From: Mycosarcoma maydis
Taxonomy: Eukaryota; Basidiomycota; Ustilaginomycetes; Ustilaginales
Length of the DNA: 64,000 bases
Reading direction: 5' to 3'
Assembly: GCF_000328475.2 (NCBI RefSeq)
Contig: NC_026486.1
Span: 1 to 64,000 of the forward strand
The notes under the pieces are model-generated. The model was not told where the DNA came from and made no database searches. It was given only the letters and a program-made list of their open reading frames with translations. Positions within the stretch are counted from its first letter, which is position 1. Every line of letters starts with the position of its first letter. Shown piece by piece: positions 43,548 through 54,348 of the stretch. The translations under genes and the position numbers were made by a program.

Positions 43548-45014
43548 TTAGGTGCTGACAGAAGCTGGAGGAGGCTTGGTAACAGCAGCAACAGGCTGGG
43601 ACGAAACGGTCAAAGGAACGTCATCCTGCATGCCGGTCCGACCCTCCTTGACCCTCTTTTCCCAGTCCTCTGCGCCAAAGTAGTCATACAAGAAGCGGGT
43701 TAACTCAAACGTGTTTTTCCCGAGCATCTCCTCCTTCGACCCAGGTCGAGGGCCCAGGGCCTGTAATCTCGATCGCTCCTGCGAGACTGTAGCGCGGTAA
43801 TGTCTCAATGTCTGTAGACGTTGCAGCGCTGCGTTGACATTTTCGAGGCTAGGCAATCCCTTTGTTGTCTTGAGGACGTAAGCAAGAGCTTCGGCATCTT
43901 CAATAGCCTGTGAGCCACCCTGACCCAAGTGCGGCAGCATTGGATGGGCTGCATCGCCAACAAGGAGGACGCGGTTGCGGTGCCACAGCTCGAGAGGATC
44001 CTGGTCACGCAGTTGGTAGAGACCGCACTCGGTGGCCTGACTCAGGATCTTCTTTGCCATGGGCGGGAAATGGGAGAAGGAAGCAATCATGTCCTTAAGA
44101 GAACCTTGGGCACTCCACGACTCGGTCGAGCTTTCGAAGAGGCCCTCGTCAGGAATCATTGCGGCGAGATTAAGCAGTTCGCGTCCGTCGAATTTGCATG
44201 TGTAGCAGACCACCCTTTTGTCCTGTCCGACAAACATTGTGAGCGAGGGTGCCGCCATGATCTTGTTGACATCTTGGTCATTGAGCTTGCGCAGCCTCTC
44301 AAAAGGAATCAGCAGGCGATAGGCCGAATGACCACTAGGCTTGGCATTGGCAGGTCGACCAAGCACATTCTTTTGAAGTACACTCTTGATACCATCACTT
44401 CCGACGATGATGTCGCCTTGGAAAGTGGTGCCGTCAGCAAGCGTGATTGTACCCGCTTCGCCGTCAACATCGACAACCTTGCTTGCGAGGTGCAGCTTGG
44501 CAGGCTCTCCTGGGAGTGCTTGGTCGTCTGATGTGGCTAGGTATTGCAGCTCCCTGTGCAGGGAGATGCGATGGTTGAGCAGCCAAGGCGCACCAAAGAG
44601 CTCGTTAGTGTTGACGGTACGATGGGACACGAGCTTGCCCGAGATATTGTACTCGTAGATGTTTCGACAGTTGGGCGAGTCAAGACGTTCGAGGTCCATT
44701 CCCCACTTGAGAAGGATTCGACTTGCATTCGGGCCGGTGCTGTTCATCATGCGGAAATTCGAAGCACATGGTCAGACATCACTGATGAACATCTTGCCCC
44801 AACGAGGTCTAATCAAGTCATACTGAAAGAAAAAAAAGACTTACTGAATAGCAGCTCCGATTTCCGTCTTGAAGCTCGACGATTCAAATATGTGCACCTC
44901 GTGGTCCTCCCTAAGCGCGCGAGCCGCTGCAAGGCCGGCGATGCCAGCGCCTACGATGATGATGCGAAGCTTCTTTCCTGGTTCAGCCGTCGTCATTTTG
45001 TTAGCTTTGTCCAT
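43548..45014 (-). CDS. FAD-dependent aromatic hydroxylase (salicylate hydroxylase-like)
   Basis: Two exons: 44845-45014 and 43548-44739. The intron is 105 bases (GTAAGT...GAACAG). The join keeps phase 2 and gives 453 residues. Exon 1 (ATG at 45014) holds the FAD-binding GxGxxG (IIIVGAGIAGLAAARAL) and ends EIGAAI. Exon 2 continues with TGPNASRILLKWGM. Further FAD motifs are IIVGSDGIKS (DG motif) and LLVGDAAHPMLPHLGQGG (GD motif). These class A monooxygenases use NAD(P)H and O2 to hydroxylate aromatic rings, often with decarboxylation (salicylate to catechol; 6-hydroxynicotinate type). Its product could be a catechol for the LigB dioxygenase nearby. Convergent with the hydrolase gene and divergent from the fumarylacetoacetase gene. 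Cytosolic; substrate not determinable. Confidence 0.9.
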
Positions 45015-46867
45015 AGCGAGTGTGGGTGCGTGGAAAATAGTGGTTTTGAAGGCGACATTGACGTGGGAAGAGGGGAAAAGGTAGACTTGTCGCTAGCGAA
45101 GCATGACTCAAATACCCATGCCTGATCGGCTCCACAAAGGGATACCGGGAAGGAACTTGCTTCTGTGCACTGGCCAGGATTGAGCACAGTCAGCTCCATC
45201 ATGGAACATACATCCTTTGGGCGCAGAGAATGCAGAGTGGGGCCGCGAATTCAGACTCAAGGGGAAGGGCCATTTTCGGCCAGAATGGGGTCGATAGTCG
45301 CTTCACGATTCACTAGTGTGAGTGTGCTATCCGTGATTTTTTACACGCTATGCGATCCACCCATAAATTTCGACGGCAGCACAGCACGCTTTCAGCCGTC
45401 CATTTCGCGAGGTAAAGTCCCATGCGTAAGGGACTTACTTAGTCGCTTTGAAAGCTTGCTTTCTCATGGAGAGGAGCAAATCAGGAGTCGAGTTCGAACA
45501 CCGTACGTTCATGAAAAATCCCGCTAGGTTCAAGAAGGGTTAGCTTGGACTCAGGATGTGGAGAGCAAGGCTGAAATGCACAGCAACGCTAGTAGAAGCA
45601 AGCTTGACCAAGTTCGAGAGACAATCACGATTGTACGAGTTGAAGATACAATGTTCGACCATGGAGCGTTCAGTCATGTAACCCCCTAGAGAGGGATGTT
45701 ATGCGCAGGATAAAGGCGAGACCACAAAAAGAAAGTTGGACGTCTCGTAACACAGGACTCTTACCGCATTAGCATACGCACAAAATTAAGCTTAAGCTTC
45801 CGATAAGTCAAGCTACACTCTGTGACTTATCTGATTCTGATTCAAACTGTGAGCTAAAGCTTTGCATCCTCTCTCGTCTCATCGCACTTCGCATTCGCTT
45901 CCAGAGGGTAACTATTAATGCCAATGCTTGCGAGGCCCAGATTCAGTCAGAAGCTGTCGGTGATGTCAAGCACTCGCGCAGCCGAAGCGACCCTTGAAGC
46001 AATCAAGACCTAATGGTTGCGCTGCGGCTACAATTTCGTTTGAAAGGTCTGGTGTAGACCTTGGTGTACCTATTCGCTTTAGTTTTTTTCGGGCTGATGA
46101 AAGCTTTAGCTTTGAAGCGGACAAAGACTACGACGGAAACCATCAACATTTCCTCAACGTCCGCGTTGATGACGGCGGTACAGCGGCTGGACTCATCTCC
46201 GCACTAAATAGAGCACCTCAGTCACGAATATAACGACCGGCGAACAAAAATGGATGTCCACAGAAAGGAAGGACCAATCATTGCATGTCGCGCTTTCGTT
46301 TTCTGGGAAAAGCGGCGCAAGCAGGGTCAACTTGTTGTTGCCGACGGTCGAAGTACTAGGTCCATGCTGTTTCCAAGGGAGCGACTAGGCTCGGATTGCC
46401 GCAGCGGTATCAAGACATCTCAGTAAAGCCGACTAATGAAGCTAGGTGGGCTAACACAGAAGGTTATACATCGTGCATCGCTGATGAGCAGCTGCGATTG
46501 GGCCAATCTGCCAAACTATCCGAACGGTTCGGGATTTTGCTCTTTCTACAATACTTAATAACTTAGGAGAACCAAATTTAGACAAAGGCTCGTTTCCCCA
46601 CCTTGGCCGCAATCTACCCCACACTTGAAAATGACAGCTGCGTCTGACCGGCTTCCTACACCTAGCATCGGACGAGAAACAGCATAGAAAGCCCAGTAAC
46701 AGTAACATGACCGTCAATCAATCAACACCTCAGACATTCCAGCATATACAAAACAGAGGCAAGGTGAGCTCATTCCGGCGTTTGTCACGCCCTGTGGTTT
46801 CCATTTAGTCATGAACTGGACACCTCTTAAAGTGACACAATTCAAGTAACAAGAACAAGAAGCCAAG
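45015..46867. other. divergent intergenic region (1.85 kb), no gene seen
   Basis: Lies between the FAD hydroxylase and fumarylacetoacetase starts; probably holds both promoters. The frames at 45165-45527 and 45994-46233 are unsupported. Confidence 0.4.
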
Positions 46868-48238
46868 ATGACCAGAACTATCCCCATCGAGCGTCTCGAG
46901 AGCATCGTACCGTATGCAGCGGATCACCCTTTCCCGCTCGAGAGCCTGCCATGGACGGTCTTTTCTACGACAGACAATCCAGTCCGAAGATGCGCCGTTC
47001 GCATCGCAGACCAGTTGGTCGACTTGGTGCAACTGAGCAACAAAGCGCCAAGTGCTTTCTCAGAGCAGCCTGTGAGCGCTGAGTGCGCCAGCTCGCTCTT
47101 TTCGCAGCCAACACTCAACGCGTATCTCGCTCAATCACGCCAGGTACATAAAACATTCCGTAGATTTCTTCAAACTGTCTTGAGCTCAGACTCATCCATC
47201 TTTAAATCGCAGCCGCAGTTGCTGAATGACATTCTGGTTTTAGTCGAGAAAGCCACCCTGCACCTTCCCATTCAAGTAGGAGACTACACCGACTTTTGCG
47301 CGTCAAAGTATCACTGTACTTCCACCGGGCGACTGATGTTCACACGTCCTCTCGAAGATCAGTGGTATCAGCTTCCCATTGATTATCATGGACGTTCCTC
47401 CTCGCTGGTTGCTTCAGGCACAAGCTTCCGGCGTCCTCGGGGCATCTTCCGCACAGAGCCTGGTTCTTCGGTAGTCGAATTTGGCGCTTCTAGAAGAATG
47501 GACTTTGAGCTCGAGGTGGCCTGTGTCGTTGGTGGCGGTGGCACAGAACACTCGGAAGATCTAAACCAACTCGGCCGACCGGTTGAGCTCGAGCGTGCCG
47601 AAGAGCTCATCTTTGGCATGATGCTCATGAATGACTGGTCGGCCCGTGATATTCAGAGCTATGAGATGACCCCTCTCGAACCTTTCACAAGCAAGAACTT
47701 TGCTACCACTCTTTCATCGTACATAGTCGAGCTAGCGGCTCTGGAGCCTTTCCGTGTCGCATCACCGGCGGTCGAACACAGGCTGTTTGCATACCTCGAT
47801 CACAAGGGTCAAGGCACCACGTGGGATGTCAACCTTCAAGCACACCTCGCACCTCTACCTGCATCTGGCAGTTCGGAGAAGGTATGGACAAAGATCACTG
47901 ACACGTCGCTCAGACATGTTTACTGGACAGCAGCGCAGATGGTAGCACACCACACTGTTACGGGCTGCAACCTTCGACCTGCCGATACTTTCGCCACAGG
48001 GACTGTGTCCGGGCCGTTTGAAGAGCCGTACAGCGAAGCATCCCTAATCGAAGCGTGCAAAGCGGGGCGTCAGCCTATCCCTCTCAAAACAGCAAAAGGC
48101 GGAGAGGTACAGACCAGGACGTTCTTGAAGGATGGCGATGAGGTAAAGATCACCGCTTCTGCCTACGATCCGGACTCGAAACTTCACATCGGTTTCGGCG
48201 AGTGCACAGGTCAATTATGGCCTGCCGCGCAGCTCTAG
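46868..48238 (+). CDS. fumarylacetoacetase-family hydrolase
   Basis: 456 residues from an ATG at 46868, no intron. Fumarylacetoacetase cleaves the last carbon-carbon bond in tyrosine/homogentisate breakdown, giving fumarate and acetoacetate. The N-terminal SH3-like domain (about 25-135) is followed by the catalytic domain. Metal ligands are D142 (DYTDF), E214 and E216 (FELEVA) and D256 (NDWSARD), and the base His is H149 (SKYHCTSTG). SKNFATT and TGCNLRPADTFATGTVSGP also fit. The segment after His (CTSTGRLMF) differs from the usual ATNVG, and overall divergence suggests a paralogue that may act on a related diketo acid. Located beside aromatic hydroxylase and dioxygenase genes rather than the usual homogentisate dioxygenase. 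Confidence 0.92.
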   Translation: MTRTIPIERLESIVPYAADHPFPLESLPWTVFSTTDNPVRRCAVRIADQLVDLVQLSNKAPSAFSEQPVSAECASSLFSQPTLNAYLAQSRQVHKTFRRFLQTVLSSDSSIFKSQPQLLNDILVLVEKATLHLPIQVGDYTDFCASKYHCTSTGRLMFTRPLEDQWYQLPIDYHGRSSSLVASGTSFRRPRGIFRTEPGSSVVEFGASRRMDFELEVACVVGGGGTEHSEDLNQLGRPVELERAEELIFGMMLMNDWSARDIQSYEMTPLEPFTSKNFATTLSSYIVELAALEPFRVASPAVEHRLFAYLDHKGQGTTWDVNLQAHLAPLPASGSSEKVWTKITDTSLRHVYWTAAQMVAHHTVTGCNLRPADTFATGTVSGPFEEPYSEASLIEACKAGRQPIPLKTAKGGEVQTRTFLKDGDEVKITASAYDPDSKLHIGFGECTGQLWPAAQL

Positions 48239-48279
48239 CACTGTGTTTATACTTCCATCTGAATCTACTGTTGATCTCA

Positions 48280-48657
48280 CTATAACCCCTGGTTGACAGC
48301 TGAGAGAGCAGCCAGTAAGCCCAGGTCGTATCCAGCTTTGAGAGCGCCTGCGATGTGAAAGGCCCAACCCATGCTGCCCCTACCAGCAAACCAGCCACTT
48401 AGCGATGGGCCGGCCGACTGAGCCAGCATCTGTACTGTACTGACCAAGCCAAGCACCCTTGTCCATCGACGTTCGGGAACGACACTGACAAATCGAGGCG
48501 CTTGGTCCATTGACGTTATTGCGGCTCTTGTTACAACAAGAGCCGATGTGAGACGTAAACCCTTACGTAGCGATGTCATCGCTAAAAAGACGTTGGCGGT
48601 TAGATGCGTAAACATCATGGTGTGTACGAGACCAAGTCGTTTCCCAGGAGCGCAGAG
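48280..48657 (-). pseudogene. truncated MFS transporter C-terminus
   Basis: An open stretch on the minus strand encodes what looks like the last third of a major-facilitator permease: GKRLGLVHTMMFTHLTANVFLAMTSL..., ALVVTRAAITSMDQAPR, RTRVLGLVSTVQMLAQSAGPSLSGWFAG and AFHIAGALKAGYDLGLL. The frame meets a stop just upstream (about 48657) and nothing upstream resembles the other membrane helices. It appears to be the remains of a transporter gene once next to the aromatic genes, perhaps their importer. The 108-codon remnant could still be transcribed but would not form a transporter. Confidence 0.6.
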
Positions 48658-49285
48658 AAAAGATTAGACACGGCCCAGACGAGAAGCGAAGCTACACATC
48701 ACGACTCCACCTCGCTTCGTCAGTGTCCAATGCATTTGGTAAGACAGAGTGGTCACGAGAGTTCCATATAGTTGACATTCTCTATCGTGGATGCCAAGGT
48801 CGTGCTCGACTCTTGATTGAATATGATTCGTCGTGAAAGCAACAAGCATGAAGGGATCCAAGCATCATCCACTTAAGTCGTTGGGTGTTTGCCGCTGGGT
48901 TAGCGGTGTCGTTGAGAGAGAAACCATTTGCGATCCACGTACCTCAAACAGGCTTAAAAATCACTACCGAAAAATTGAGGCACAGAAAATCACGAATAGC
49001 CCAACAAATTAGTCGTGAGTATAACTTTATTCATTTTAATCCCAGCTAAGCGTCACTCGCTGCTTATTTTAAATGCTAGATACTTTGATTGCGGGCTGAG
49101 GCCTGTGGCGAGACCTGAGAGCTCGATGAGGCTCCCTACCCGCCGAAAAAAGGGGGCTGAATGAGCGCAAGGGCGATCGACAAAAAATGGAGGGAGTACA
49201 GGGCGGGGAAATTCGAGCGTTGGCGATGGCTAGCCTAGCGACGATGAGAAAGATGATGGTGGAGAAGAATATAACGTGGATTCAT

Positions 49286-49320
49286 GAAAAAAAAAAAAAA
49301 AACAAAACAAAAAAAAAAAA
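49286..49320. repeat. A-rich run, two poly(A) blocks
   Basis: About 16 A, then CAAAAC, then about 12 A. It could be a slipped homopolymer or the tail of an inserted retroposed copy. Confidence 0.8.
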
Positions 49321-49925
49321 CGAATTTGAACAAAGAAAATTGGGAGGCCAGCTCCGCTCTGCAAGACGCCCTCGCTCTATCGCACGAGACGCATATTTGA
49401 ACGCAAAATATAGAATCGAATCGGGTCTGATTTGAACTAGGACTTCGAACATCGGCAATCCCTTCCAATTGCGCGAGAATAGACAGCCAGTTTTCTTGGC
49501 ATTCGTGATTTTCAGGATTTACTTCAGCTAGGCTTGCATGTTGGCGACTCACGAATCGCGAATTGTGAATGTTTGGCTGAATTTGCCATTATTTCGAGAA
49601 GTAGTCAGTTGTGAGTCACGAGTGTGTTGAGAGACCATTCGAACGGAGCCCCGCAATTGCACGATCCACAGGAATCGTATTTGGGTCGAAGCAACCAAAG
49701 AGCAACGCCAGCACGTTCTTTTTCCATTCGAGTATTGCTACGGGTGGTTCATGTTCTGTTGCAACCGATCTACGACGCCACAACTGTCCGTAGTCGGCAA
49801 GCAGAGCGCCGAGGCTAACTGGCAACGCCTTTTCGAAAAACATTTCCCCGCTTCTCGTTGCCACCTTGTCCTGTACATACCCTGGCCGAACTTAAGGCAG
49901 ACATTATGGCTTCGAAGCCATGGTT

Positions 49926-50019
49926 TTCTGTTCCACGTCCAAGCAGTGTCTAGCCTCACATTTGTAGGCGCGTTCTATTCCACGTCAAAGAAGTGTCTAG
50001 CCTCACATTCGAAGGCGCG
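49926..50019. repeat. 47-bp tandem duplication
   Basis: Two adjacent 47-base copies (49926-49972 and 49973-50019) sharing GTGTCTAGCCTCACATT, with about five differences. Confidence 0.85.
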
Positions 50020-51231
50020 ACAGGGTCCTAAATCGTCACCGCCATTCCCGCAGCAACCAAACAACTTGAAGACGAGAAGCCGTAAGATACGGCTACAATC
50101 ATTAGAGGTGCACTTCTTGACCTCAGAGTCTCGATGAATTCGACGCTTCGAGTTGACGATCCCATTCGCAGCAAAGCTCCCAGTTGCATGCAGATGCAGG
50201 AGTAAGAGTCGCGAGAGTATGTGAAGTGGAAGCCCGAGCCCCGACTAGTGCGAAAGACGGATCGTCTACTCCGACCATGCTTGGTACGTGTTTATTGAAT
50301 GGTCTCACGACTCCCGGTCATGGGTCACAGTAACATTGTCTTGCTCAAAACATGCGTTTGTGTCTCGGCTGCTTACTGTCGCTTCGCTTAATGTCTGACC
50401 TGTGCTCTGCTTCGGTTTTGCCTGTTGCTCAGCCGAAATATCGGGGCGTGACGGTGGCATTCAGCTCCGGTGAACATCATAGCCGAGCACAGAGAAACCG
50501 TTAGTGTATTTGTAGGGCTTCTCGCGCGTACATTTCAAGGAATTATGCGGGGCTTAGTTTCTTGGCAATGGACATGCGTTATCCGCAATGCGACTGACTT
50601 GCTCATACGTTATGCAACAGATTCGCGTACTCGTTATGCATCATGCGCAATGTGGGGGCGCATCCGCAACGTTATTCAGCCAACTTGGGCGCCGCCGTTA
50701 TTTGGCACCCTGAATATCATTTTTAGCCTTTTTTTCCGTGCCGGGATTGCAAGGTCGCACAAATGGACATGGTGCTGCTACAGACCGACTCGAATGGCCA
50801 GAAGCCGCACATTCTCGAATTCGGCTCCAACCAGACGGCGGCCCGAACGATTACGGTTGCAGAAGGGTTCGTCTAATACTACCATTCGCCCGCGCCCTTC
50901 GGCTATTTTGCCTGACGAGATGAACCATGGCTCGCTGCTTACGGTTGTCCCGCACACTGTAGTCGGTAGGTCGCCTGAATATTGCGTCTTGCCTGGCCAA
51001 ACTCATCATTCGCAATAACCATGGTCCGGCGGCACTGAGTCCAAGAATCCACCCTGTATGGCCTGCGAAGCGAAGATACGTAGGAACAAATGTATAGAGA
51101 CGGTGCTTTGTTTGAGATGGTACAAATCACCAGATTGATAACCCCAACATCTTGGCCTGATTTACCCGCCACTAGCCTCCACCCCCTCCTTTCGTTCTTC
51201 CTTTCCAGATTCGTTGATCGCCTCGGTTCAG

Positions 51232-52709
51232 ATGAGGTTCATTGCTGTTCGGGCTATCGTGACGCTAGCGGCTGCAGCCGCCGTGTCGCTTGCAGTGCCC
51301 ACAGAGCGAAGGGCAGCGTTCGCCGATCCAAACGACGATCTCTTCTACACCACGCCGGACAACATCAACACATATGCCAATGGTCAGGTCATCCAGTCAC
51401 GCAAGGCTGATACCGATATTGGGAACAGCAACAAGGTTGAAGCTTTCCAGCTTCAATATCGCACTACCAATACGCAAAAGGAGGCGCAGGCCAACGTTGC
51501 TACCGTATGGATCCCCAACAAGCCCGCTTCACCTCCCAAGATCTTCTCTTATCAGGTCTATCAGGACTCGACACAGCTCAACTGTGCTCCGAGCTATAGC
51601 TTTTTGAAGGGCCTTGACAAGCCTAACAAAGCTACCACGATCCTCGAAGCACCCATCATCATCGGCTGGGCGCTCCAACAAGGTTTCTACGTCGTCTCGT
51701 CTGATCACGAAGGCCCGCGCTCATCGTTCATTGCGGGCTACGAGGAAGGTATGGCTATTCTCGACGGCATACGTGCGCTCAAGAACTACGCCAAACTGCC
51801 CACGGACAGCGCGATCGGCTTTTACGGATACAGCGGCGGTGCCCATGCAACCGGCTGGGCAGCTAATCTGGCAGGGAGCTACGCTCCTGAGCACAACATC
51901 ATCGGTGCTGCCTACGGAGGACTGCCTGCTAGCGCCAGAGACACATTCAACTTCCTCAACAAAGGCGCGTTTGCCGGCTTCGCCATTGCGGGTGTCTCGG
52001 GTCTTGCGCTGGCCTACCCGGACGTGGAGACCTACATCCAGTCGCGCCTCAACGCCAAGGGAGAAAAGGTGTTTAAACAGGTCCGAAGTCGCGGCTTCTG
52101 CATTGGCCAAGTGGTCCTAACCTACCCATTCGTCGACGCCTATTCACTCATCAACGACACAAACCTTCTCAACGAGGAACCGGTCGCCAGCACGTTGAAA
52201 TCCGAGACGTTGGTTCAGGCCGAGGCTAGCTACACGGTTCCTGTTCCCAAATTCCCGCGTTTCATCTGGCATGCGCTCTTGGACGAGATTGTTCCCTTCC
52301 ACTCGGCTGCGACCTATGTCAAGGAGCAGTGTTCAAAGGGCGCCGACATCAACTGGAATGTAAGTGTATTTAATCTTGTAACTTGGACACAGTTTGAGCG
52401 AATACTGACGCTTCCAACCTTTGTACTACGATCTCTCGTATGCGGTTTCCATCCTTACAGGTCTACTCATTTGCCGAGCACATCTCTGCCGAGCTTTTCG
52501 GCTTGCTGCCTGGTCTCGACTGGTTAAACAAGGCTTACAAGGGTCAAGCACCCAAAGTGCCTTGTGGCGGAGGGGCTCAAAGCGTGATGGGTGCCTCAGG
52601 CCCGCCTGCGCAGGACGTTCTGGGAGCTGACCTGGCAAGCCAACTCCGATCTCTCCAGGGTAAGCCTTCTGCGTTTGGCAACAAACCTTTTGGCTCCATC
52701 TCCCCCTGA
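51232..52709 (+). CDS. secreted lipase, CalA/LIP family
   Basis: Two exons, 51232-52359 and 52461-52709, with a 101-base intron (GTAAGT...CTTACAG; branch TACTGAC). The join is phase 0 and gives 458 residues. The signal peptide is MRFIAVRAIVTLAAAAAVSL; secreted after about Ala21. It belongs to the fungal secretory lipase family (PF03583) that includes Candida (Pseudozyma) antarctica lipase A. The nucleophile is S201 in FYGYSGGAHATGW. The likely Asp is D351 (WHALLDEIVP) and the likely His is H383 (FAEHISAE), which lies at the start of exon 2, so an unspliced message gives an inactive product. It hydrolyses long-chain acylglycerols or other esters outside the cell. Start chosen at the ATG with the signal peptide. 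Convergent with the xylanase gene. Confidence 0.93.
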
Positions 52710-53058
52710 TGTTGCCGTGTCATCCATTGTCCTTATGCTACGTTATTTTCGTCTTGGATTCGGTTTCTGTAGTGGAATGTTGAATTTATCGTCCTTTTCA
52801 CGTAGCTATCTTGCATGTCAGTCGCTTTACAGACTTTGTGCTTACGCTGCATCTGATCGTTGCAAACGCAATGGTCACTGGAATGTTGGTAGTGCTGCAA
52901 TAACAAAGCCGACTCTGCCACATGCAACCACTTGCCTATCACAGCCAAGAATCACTTTTACAGGGCAAAGATGTTTTGCACTTCCAGAAAATGTTCGGCA
53001 GAATCTCATCGAAGTATGTATCTTGGTCTACCAACGAAGGTCACCGGCTGGCCACTTT
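52710..53058. other. convergent 3' region between lipase and xylanase
   Basis: No gene seen; 3' untranslated regions of both neighbours. Confidence 0.5.
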
Positions 53059-54262
53059 TCAAGCTTGGTACGAGTTGAGAGTGCTAAGCACGGCGTTGTA
53101 AGCAGGCTTCTTCTGGTAGCTGCTGTTCCAAAGCAAAGGGTTGGCGTTTTTCCTCCATGAAGTGTTGTCAGAAACACCCCAAACTATGATCATGATGAGT
53201 GCACGCGAGAGCAAAGATAATGTCAGTGAGGGTTAACTCTAGGTCTGGATGCAAGATTGATGTAGGATACGTACCGGTGATGCCAACGCAGTTCTTCTGG
53301 TTGAGGCAGGCCTCGGTAGCCTTGGTATACTGGTCAGGGCTGGCTTGAGCAATGTCTAGCTCGGTCATGGCGCACTCCGACGCAGCAGCACAAAGCGCCT
53401 GCATGGCACCGCCAACCTTTGAGGCGTCGAGGAAATGACCAGCCGCCTGCAGATGCGATTGAGAGCCGATCCCGTCGATCGGGACACCCTGCGACCGCCA
53501 CTTTTTGACGTTAGCAACGAGCGACTTGAGCTTCGGATAATCGGGATCGTCGAGATTGTAGTCGTTGATGTAGAGTTTGGCGTTCGGGTCCGCCTTCCTG
53601 GCCGCTTCGAAGGCGATCTTGACAAAGTCCTCGCCGAGGAGCTTGTAGAAAACGCTCTCGCGGAATGAACCGTTCTCGTTGAACATCTCGTTCTATTTTG
53701 GGACATTATGAAAGCTGAGTCAGTACCTAGTATAGGCATCTGCTTGATACAAACAAGCCACTGTGCTTACCACTACATCCCAGGCGTAGACCTTGCCCTT
53801 GTATCTTCCCACAACGGTGGCGATTCGGTTCTGAATTACGTTGGTAAGGTCATTGGCGTCAGTAATGGACGAGACCCATGAAGGAAGCTGCGAGTGCCAG
53901 ACGAGCGTATGACCTCGGATCAGCTTTCCATTTGAGGTGGCAAAGTCTACGAGCCGATCGGCATTGCCAAAGTTAAACGTGCCGCGCTGCGGTTGAGTGG
54001 CATCCCACTTCATCGAATTTTCCGGGGTCACCTGACCCATCTCAGCCTTGATGATGTTGCTGATCTGCCAATTGCCCAACGTGCCCGGGTCGGCGCAAGT
54101 ACCAAAGTACTTGCGACCATCCGACTTGATGGCTGCGTTGAGCGACGAGCCAGCTCTCTGCGAGAACGCCTCGTGTTTGCACTTGGCAGGGATCAGCGTG
54201 GCGGTCACGGCTGAAGAAGCTGCGAGAAGGGCGGAGAGGAGAACGAGAAAGTTGGTCTTCAT
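53059..54262 (-). CDS. secreted GH10 endo-1,4-beta-xylanase
   Basis: Three exons: 53771-54262, 53275-53692 and 53059-53183. The introns are GTAAGC...AAATAG and GTACGT...CATAG; phases 0 and 1 agree and give 344 residues. The signal peptide [20 protein letters not shown] leads to the GH10 barrel. Conserved parts are [24 protein letters not shown], the acid/base E166 in WDVVNE (codon directly after intron 1), the nucleophile E275 in MTELDIA, and the C-terminal [11 protein letters not shown]. It cuts xylan in plant cell walls; no carbohydrate-binding module is present. The released xylose would feed pentose phosphate, which the phosphoketolase to the right can cleave. The minus frame seen without splicing ends wrongly after NCVGIT. 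Confidence 0.96.
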
Positions 54263-54341
54263 TGTGGAGGTAGGCTCTAAGATGTCTTTGTAAGGGAGTT
54301 TTGGACGATGCTGAGAAAGGACGGCTTAGGGAAGCAACAAC

Positions 54342-54348
54342 CTTTATA
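54342..54348 (-). promoter_or_regulatory. putative TATA element of the xylanase gene
   Basis: TATAAAG on the minus strand, 80 bases upstream of the ATG at 54262. Confidence 0.5.

Larger units (their letters stand above)
48658..51231. other. long intergenic region (2.6 kb), repeats but no gene called
   Basis: Holds an A-rich run and a 47-bp tandem duplication (listed). A 182-codon frame (50470-51018, +) has several GTTATGC/CGCAATG repeats and no known domain. An 82-codon minus frame (49616-49864) has protein-like composition (ILEWKKNVLALLFGCFDP) but no match I recognise. Confidence 0.4.

Noticed and set aside
45470..45530. tRNA-like GTTCGAA loop at about 45490
   Set aside because: No matching acceptor stem, D arm or anticodon arm in the upstream 70 bases.
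50470..51018. 182-codon plus-strand frame
   Set aside because: Rich in internal CGCAATG/GTTATGC repeats and a mixed, non-protein-like composition.
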